From contig JALGAS010000002.1 in the NCBI GenBank assembly GCA_023078685.1, positions 6,324,001-6,388,000 of the forward strand: a DNA stretch of 64,000 nt. Reading direction: 5' to 3'. The notes below the pieces were generated by a model, which had not been told where the DNA came from, ran no database searches, and saw only the letters and a list, made by a program, of their open reading frames with translations. Shown here in pieces: positions 58,442-64,000 of the stretch. This DNA is from Neopestalotiopsis rosae (Eukaryota > Ascomycota > Sordariomycetes > Amphisphaeriales > Sporocadaceae). Position 1 is the stretch's first letter, and the number at the start of each line of letters is the position of its first letter. Position numbers and translations under genes: made by a program.

Positions 58442-60286
58442 CCAGATCATTGTAACAAGTATACTGAGGAGGGCTTGACAAAAGATGAGGTGCTAAAGTC
58501 ACAGGAGACGTTTCGGGATCGACTGCGATTTCTCGCTGGCGGCGAACAGAGCATTCGCGAGTTTGTGTTGATTTGACGGGTTAGGTAGTGGACTCGTAGG
58601 TTAAGGAACTTACACATTTTGTTTATCATGCCGCTTTGCAAACGCACAGAAGAAATCGTGCCATCTGTCATCGAAACGTGTTGCCATGTCTAGATCAAAT
58701 TTATTCATGTAACAGAGTGATGCGATTCCTGTTCAATAAGTCACAAGCCATGGTTTTTGAATAAAGCGATAACCAAAAGTTCGACATTGTGTAATGCACG
58801 TGTCTTGTACATACCTTGATTGTGTATACGTTCTTGACGCCGGACCATAATAAATCTCGTAGTATCGATTAGGTGGGCTGATCTACAATTGTCCGTGCAT
58901 AAATTCACACTTTTCTTGGTTAACTTCAATCTTATCAGCCAGTCAAGTGATTTTAGCCACTAAATCTACCTAAAGGTTTATACAACCGTATCGAAGATAA
59001 CGTCGATAGTAGTAAAAGTATCTGTTCTAAAACAAAAGTCCAATGTGTGTATAAAGTGGACATCTCGCTCTTCATGTACAAGCAACAGCTTCTACAAGAC
59101 TGGACTAGCATAGGCACAGACACTTGATACTTGTAGGGTATCAATGTCGGTATCGATGCCCTTATCTACTCGATTATAAGGGGAGCAATGGTCTGGTGCT
59201 ACTAGTCATCTTTCTCGTACACCGATGTATCAAGCCAGATTGAGACCAGATATACTCAACAAACCAACGATAACGGTCTCCGTGCCTTTGGCAATTCTCG
59301 CACAGCGCCCAAGAGCCATCTTTTTAATCACAAAACGTGGTGATGCCGATCAACGGAACGGATCGCGGTACCAAGATCGGAACGGGCGTTCCGTTCTCTG
59401 ATCATCGTAATCGTGACAGGAAAAAAAAAGTGCCAGCGCAACGACAAGAGGAGCAACAAAAACATGGGCCGATATCAGCGGCTGTGCCCTTAATAATATG
59501 TAATAAGGTTTTCTGCTGGGGTGGTGGGTTCGGTGAGTTCCCACCATACATACGTACATAGTGGGGTGGGAAAGCAAACTGAAAAGAAGAGAGTGTGGCC
59601 GGGGTGAAAGAAACTCCAACGGCCCCGGGTCGGCCCTGGGTGGCCTGCCCGTGGAAAAAAACGGTTCTTGGCGGTCTGGACTCTTGCTGTGGATCCCTTG
59701 ACAGATGGACAGATGAAAAGTCGCCAAGGCCAGAGGAACTTTTACAAGCAAGGGTTCTCAGCGTTTTACGAGACACCGCTCGGGGTTGACTAGACCGTTG
59801 TGGGATTCGCATTGCAGATGTTCCTCTTGATGGGATTTGTGCCTTGTTTCCTATCGGCCGAACAGGGTTGTCCGCAACTCCCAGAAAACCTGGGGTGAAG
59901 ATTGCCGGATTCAAGTACCGGGCAAATGGTCAGGGAACGTCAAGAACATCTTATCAGTCAGGGTATTGTCCACGTTGCTGGCGTGTGTTTGTCAAGGAAC
60001 ATAGGATCCCCGAAAGGCTTCCATTCAACCTGGTGATTGTCAAAGCTTGTTTGATCGTCACCGGATAACTCCTGAAGAAGTGTGCAACCTGTCAGGCTTA
60101 CTCGCTTGACGATTCGATGGTGCAATAGCAAGACAAATATTGCAGTCCACTTACTGGAGTGGTCAAGCAAAGCCTACATGTCTGTTCTAGCCGGGTGTGT
60201 CACAACGATGTCTAAAGAACCGGTGAACAAAGGCGAATATTTCAAGATTTGCATACACGGTTTCATGCTCCAGTGCTCGGGCGCCA
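58442..60286. other. gene-free stretch between convergent genes
   Basis: 1.8 kb between the 3' ends of the HET and 2EXR genes. Frames at 59.3-59.9 kb overlap on both strands and show no family resemblance. Nothing recognised. Confidence 0.45.
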
Positions 60287-61219
60287 TCAGGGCAGAATCT
60301 GGCGCAGACGTGCGGGAATGCCAAATGTTGAAGCCAGCCAGCCCTTGGATGGTGGATCTGCATACCTCCTCGGATTTATCCTTCTTGGGATGACTTGGAG
60401 GTGTCGCAGGTCGCGGTCTCCAGCAGCTTCGAGTATCGAAGCCTTCCACCAGTCAGCAATGAGAAATGGGTCCGTGGCCTCGTATTTGCAGCCGCCGGGC
60501 AGGGCACACCACACATAATCGTCTTGGCCGAGGTCGTCGAGCTTGTAGGCCCGCTTCGAGCTGTAGACGGGCACAGGAGCCGGCTCGGCAGCAACGATGA
60601 GAGATACGCTCTTGAGATCAGGCAGACGCCCAGAGGCAACGAGGGCAGCGACCTGTGCCCCTACGCCGCCACGGGACAGTTGTGCCTCGTGGCCATCGAG
60701 TGCCAGGTGATGTGGCTGCAGCGACTCGGGCCAGGAGTCGAGAAAGCGCCAGTCAAAGAATCCGTCGTACCGGTCCGTGGGGATATAGAGGACATCCAGA
60801 TCAGGCCGGAAGGGGCGCGAGGCACCGATCAGAGCCCCATCGTCACTGCCGCCGCCGCCGCTGCTATAGTCGCCACTGTCTCGACGGAGATCATACTGGA
60901 AATGCTTCATCGCCATGGCGCGGGACTCACGCGACACGTGCATCAAGCAGTGTAGGTCCACGTCGGCCGGGCGCGGTCGGTGGTTGGGCAGGCCGCCAAA
61001 GGTGATGCAGAGCCCGGCGGCCTCGACCTGAAGCGCCGCCTGCCAGATCTCCCGCTGCAACTCTAGCGGCAGTAGTCCAAACTGGGGGAACGATGAAGCC
61101 ATCATCTTGATTTCTTTCCTTCTTCCCCTGGCTTTTTCCTCTTGGTCCCCGTTGCTAAAGCGCCCAGCTTGCGTAATCTGTAGTTGCTCGAGAGCCGGGT
61201 CTAGACTCTGGAAGCTCAT
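60287..61219 (-). CDS. 2EXR-domain protein (single exon)
   Basis: 310 residues without introns. A 2EXR domain begins at about residue 43: FPQFGLLPLELQREIWQAAL, with HVSRESRAMAMKHFQYDL and LDVLYIPTDRYDGFFDW further on, the usual order for the family. A Gly-rich loop (DYSSGGGGSDDG) sits in the middle. The function of the domain is unknown. A second ATG at residues 39-40 (MM before ASSFPQF) is closer to the domain start and could be the real one. Higher GC content than its surroundings. Intact. Confidence 0.85.
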   Translation of the reverse strand: MSFQSLDPALEQLQITQAGRFSNGDQEEKARGRRKEIKMMASSFPQFGLLPLELQREIWQAALQVEAAGLCITFGGLPNHRPRPADVDLHCLMHVSRESRAMAMKHFQYDLRRDSGDYSSGGGGSDDGALIGASRPFRPDLDVLYIPTDRYDGFFDWRFLDSWPESLQPHHLALDGHEAQLSRGGVGAQVAALVASGRLPDLKSVSLIVAAEPAPVPVYSSKRAYKLDDLGQDDYVWCALPGGCKYEATDPFLIADWWKASILEAAGDRDLRHLQVIPRRINPRRYADPPSKGWLASTFGIPARLRQILP

Positions 61220-63080
61220 TCACGGAACACCCTGGGACTAAACGAGTCAGTAAGCTCCTGTATGTCCAGCGTTGAGGTGGCCTAAACGCCCGGCCGGCAT
61301 CCAAGTGGTGTGGGGGGCGCCGGGGAAGCAAGGGGGTTGTTGGCCGTGACTCGAGCTTATGGCCTAGGTTAGGTAGCTAGCTGAGCACACCAATCATCCA
61401 GTTAAGTTGTGTCAAAGAACCAGTGCCCGGGATGGTCCTTTTTGTCGCTGTCATGGCAATCGACTGTTGCAGCGAGATGCGTAAAGCGTCCTTTGCTCTC
61501 GGGAAGGGATGTAAGGACCCACGAGACTCGTAGAGATGGAAGGATCATGGATTTGATTCAATGGTGACATCTGCGAGGTCGGCAAGGGGAAAGTGGGGTT
61601 GAGCTTAGTGTACATAGTAGACCGACCGCATTGCCGCTCGTGCTTGGTTTTTGGTCACTTTCTACATGTACGTAGCTTGTATGTTGCTCCAATCCCCAAC
61701 GTTGGCGCTGCCTGCAGTGGTGTCGGTTGGTCCTGTACCTTGGAAAGGGTTGATTGAATGCAGAAGTGCATCCCGTACCTACATGTTAGCTTTAGTCCAT
61801 GATCTGCTTGGATCACCAATCATTGACCATCGAAGACGTTGGAAGAGGATGAGCGGACCCTGCCGTCTGCACCGTCTGCATGCACAATCCTTCTCATCAT
61901 GTCGTCCCTACCATGTACCTCCATCGCCGGGATAATCTGTACGACAGTACGACTCACGACTGCAGTCATGATGGAGCACAATAGCATCCACTCTTGCAGC
62001 CATAGCACAAGGGAAAAGGGCTTAGGGGAGTCCAGTCGGCTGCAGTGTTCAGTAATACATACATACATACCATAATCGCTTCGGCTGTGGTTGGACAAGA
62101 TCAATATAAGATGAATCGACGTCTCCAGAGACAGCACTAGACGTCGGAAGAACGCTAGAATTGTTCTGGGGTTCTTTGCAAAAGAACATGTCTGGTCACG
62201 TACTTATTCGGCCTTGTGCGTCAGTCACGCAACCCCGGGCCTTGGGTTTTTGTCGATAGTCTTCTTTTTTTTCCCTTTCCCGGTTGTGATGGGCCGAGCA
62301 GAGGCCCAGGAGGAGGGGCACAAAAAAAAAGTTATATCGAGTGTGTGGGCAGGGCCCAGGCTAAGCCTTACAAACGAACCGTACGATACACTACTATAAT
62401 CTCCGGGTTTCAAACGGTACGGAGCATCACCCATAAATAATAGTGAGAAATCTCGGATAGAGATCTGCTCTTATAATGCCAATCAAGGGCAAGGCATACT
62501 TGCTAGGTTGGATTTCTGCATCGAATGCTGGGGCTCGGCGCTGATTGGCCGTGGCTGTTTCTTTTCGTCCTAATGAGGCAAGAATGGGAATCTATGTCAT
62601 ACAGAGTCTAAAAAGTCTATCGGGTCATACTTGCTATGCCTGCTTGCATGCTTGCTTTCTGAGCGCGGGGTGGGCACGGTGGGCATCAATCATATGCAAA
62701 ATGTGTATGAGCTGAATGAAGATGAACAGACTGCAGAGAACAAGGAGGAGAAGGAGGGCAAAAAGGAATCCACCATGTCTCGCAAGTTGCATGAAAGGGG
62801 AACTTTTGGCCATTGATGTTGGTGCATCCGTTCCCAGCAGAAGGGAGCAGATCGGGTGGAGCTCTCCACGGGAGGCAAACATGCATCGAAAAGGAAATCA
62901 AACGGCGACCTGACGGCAGGCAAAATACCTACCTTTGACGTAGCATGTGGCAGTCAAAGAAGCGGTGGACAATTATCGTGGTAGACGGCCGTGTCAATTG
63001 CCCCAGATGTTGTTATTCAAGTGTGTACATTCATCATCGACGGCAACAAGATACAAGTAAACAAAGCAAGAGTAGGCGAC

Positions 63081-63098
63081 GGGCGGGCGGGCGGGCGG
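63081..63098 (+). repeat. GGGC tandem repeat
   Basis: Four to five consecutive GGGC/GGCG units, a short microsatellite in the right gene-free stretch. Confidence 0.85.
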
Positions 63099-63671
63099 AC
63101 GAACATCCGCTGCATCCCTGACAGTGTTGCTGGGTAGGTAGAGCGTAGACAGACATGGCTAGTTGTGATTATACTACAGTAGAGACTTACGAATACGTTC
63201 GTCCCGATTGTGCTGCATTACATCCCTAGCTTCGTGGGCGAACAGAGTGAATGGTTCGATGCTACGTACTTCTTACGATGCGATGGATCAATAGTCGAAT
63301 GTAGAGATAGGAGAATTTGTAACAACTATACTACAATACATACTCGCTTCGTAAACAATAGATAGACAGACGACTTGTAAAATACGTACGGAAGAATTGA
63401 GGGTCTTTCTGCCCTAAAGAAGCGATGTGCGCTGGCAAGGGAGCACAATCGGGAATCACGACAGGCAAAAGTCATACATTCGGATAACAGCAAAATGGGA
63501 AATCGATCCATGGGGTTTCGCGTGTTTCTCGATTTTTCCCTCAATTGCTGGCGGTTTCCTGGTAAAAAGGGCATACTAAGGTACTATACTGTCGACCGTG
63601 ATTCGCCCGGCCGGCTCGCTAGCACTACCGATCGGCCCTGTACAGTAGGTACCATGCATTTTTTGCAGTGG

Positions 63672-63693
63672 TTTTTTTTTTTTTTTTTTTTTT
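63672..63693 (+). repeat. poly-T run of 22
   Basis: Twenty-two consecutive T bases in the right gene-free stretch. Confidence 0.9.
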
Positions 63694-64000
63694 CGTTCTT
63701 GTTCCTTGCCTGCTGTGAGCTCCCGCCGTCCTTTTTTTTCCTGTGTTATTTTTTACCCCCCCTCGCGGCCAGTCCAAGCAGAAGTACCGTACTTTTCGCA
63801 CGTTCTGATTGGCTGCGCTCGCCTGTCAATGCGCCAGTGCTGCGGATCCGTGGCGCCACCGGTCTCGAGCTTCCTTTTCCCCGCTAAGAGCTGCTAGGTT
63901 TAGGTAGGTAGGTGGTAGCACTTGGACTGAATCTGAAATGGTACTGGAGGTACGAGCGATAGGTACATGGAAGCAACCAAGCACAGGGAACATTTGAAGG

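Larger units (their letters stand above)
61220..64000. other. gene-free right edge
   Basis: 2.8 kb without a recognisable gene on either strand. It contains simple repeats (ACAT units at 62056-62073, GGGC units at 63081-63098, a run of 22 T at 63672-63693, AGGT units near 63901). This may be a long promoter of a gene beyond the window. Confidence 0.45.

Noticed and set aside
59350..59914. Overlapping frames on both strands around 59.3-59.9 kb
   Set aside because: Mutually overlapping, no family resemblance, proline/serine-rich chance products.
60395..60955. 186-codon plus-strand frame over the 2EXR gene
   Set aside because: Antisense of a GC-rich coding exon.

Overview
This is nuclear DNA of a filamentous ascomycete, most likely a Sordariomycete. 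Genes carry one to seven short introns (mostly 47-90 nt, GTRAGT-like donors, CTAAC-like branch sites, CAG/TAG acceptors), and the content is typical of that group: an HET-domain protein, 2EXR-domain proteins, a CorA-like membrane protein, a fungal-type TrpRS and an UNC-93-like transporter. Intergenic stretches reach 0.5-2.8 kb. No CRISPR array, bacterial operon, rRNA or convincing tRNA was seen. Exon structures were built by hand from reading frame, splice signals and family resemblance.

Region 1 (about 0.4-26.3 kb) looks like a catabolic gene cluster in decay. It holds a TauD/TfdA dioxygenase, an HpcH/HpaI aldolase, a flavocytochrome b2-type 2-hydroxyacid dehydrogenase, a cyclase-family hydrolase, a Baeyer-Villiger-type flavin monooxygenase, a short-chain dehydrogenase, an HSL-type alpha/beta hydrolase, a secreted carboxylesterase, a CorA-like protein, a GMC oxidoreductase, the 3' part of an isocitrate lyase/PEP mutase-family gene and a Zn2Cys6 regulator. 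The chemistry fits stepwise breakdown of a ring or ester-linked compound: esterases, GMC or SDR oxidation, Baeyer-Villiger oxygen insertion, cyclase or lactone hydrolysis, retro-aldol cleavage, 2-hydroxyacid oxidation. Several members carry a single clear lesion in an otherwise conserved frame: a 1-nt deletion in the aldolase, TGA in flavocytochrome b2, TGA formed across a splice junction in the monooxygenase, a 1-nt loss at the SDR donor and a probable lost acceptor in the cyclase. The lyase has lost its 5' half and the regulator has at least three in-frame stops, one inside the zinc cluster. Three copies of a short AT-rich element with terminal inverted repeats lie in the same region.

Region 2 (26.8-40.0 kb) holds intact genes: an SRPK-like kinase, an NmrA-like protein, an Old Yellow Enzyme, cysteinyl-tRNA synthetase, an uncharacterised protein with a nucleotidyltransferase-like motif and a D-2-hydroxyacid dehydrogenase. 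Region 3 (42-52 kb) has a multispanning membrane protein, cytosolic TrpRS divergent from snRNP Sm D3, an UNC-93-like transporter and a small basic protein. Region 4 (54-61 kb) is accessory-like (2EXR, HET, 2EXR), followed by 2.8 kb in which I see no gene. That the housekeeping genes are intact argues against general sequencing error as the cause of the lesions in region 1.
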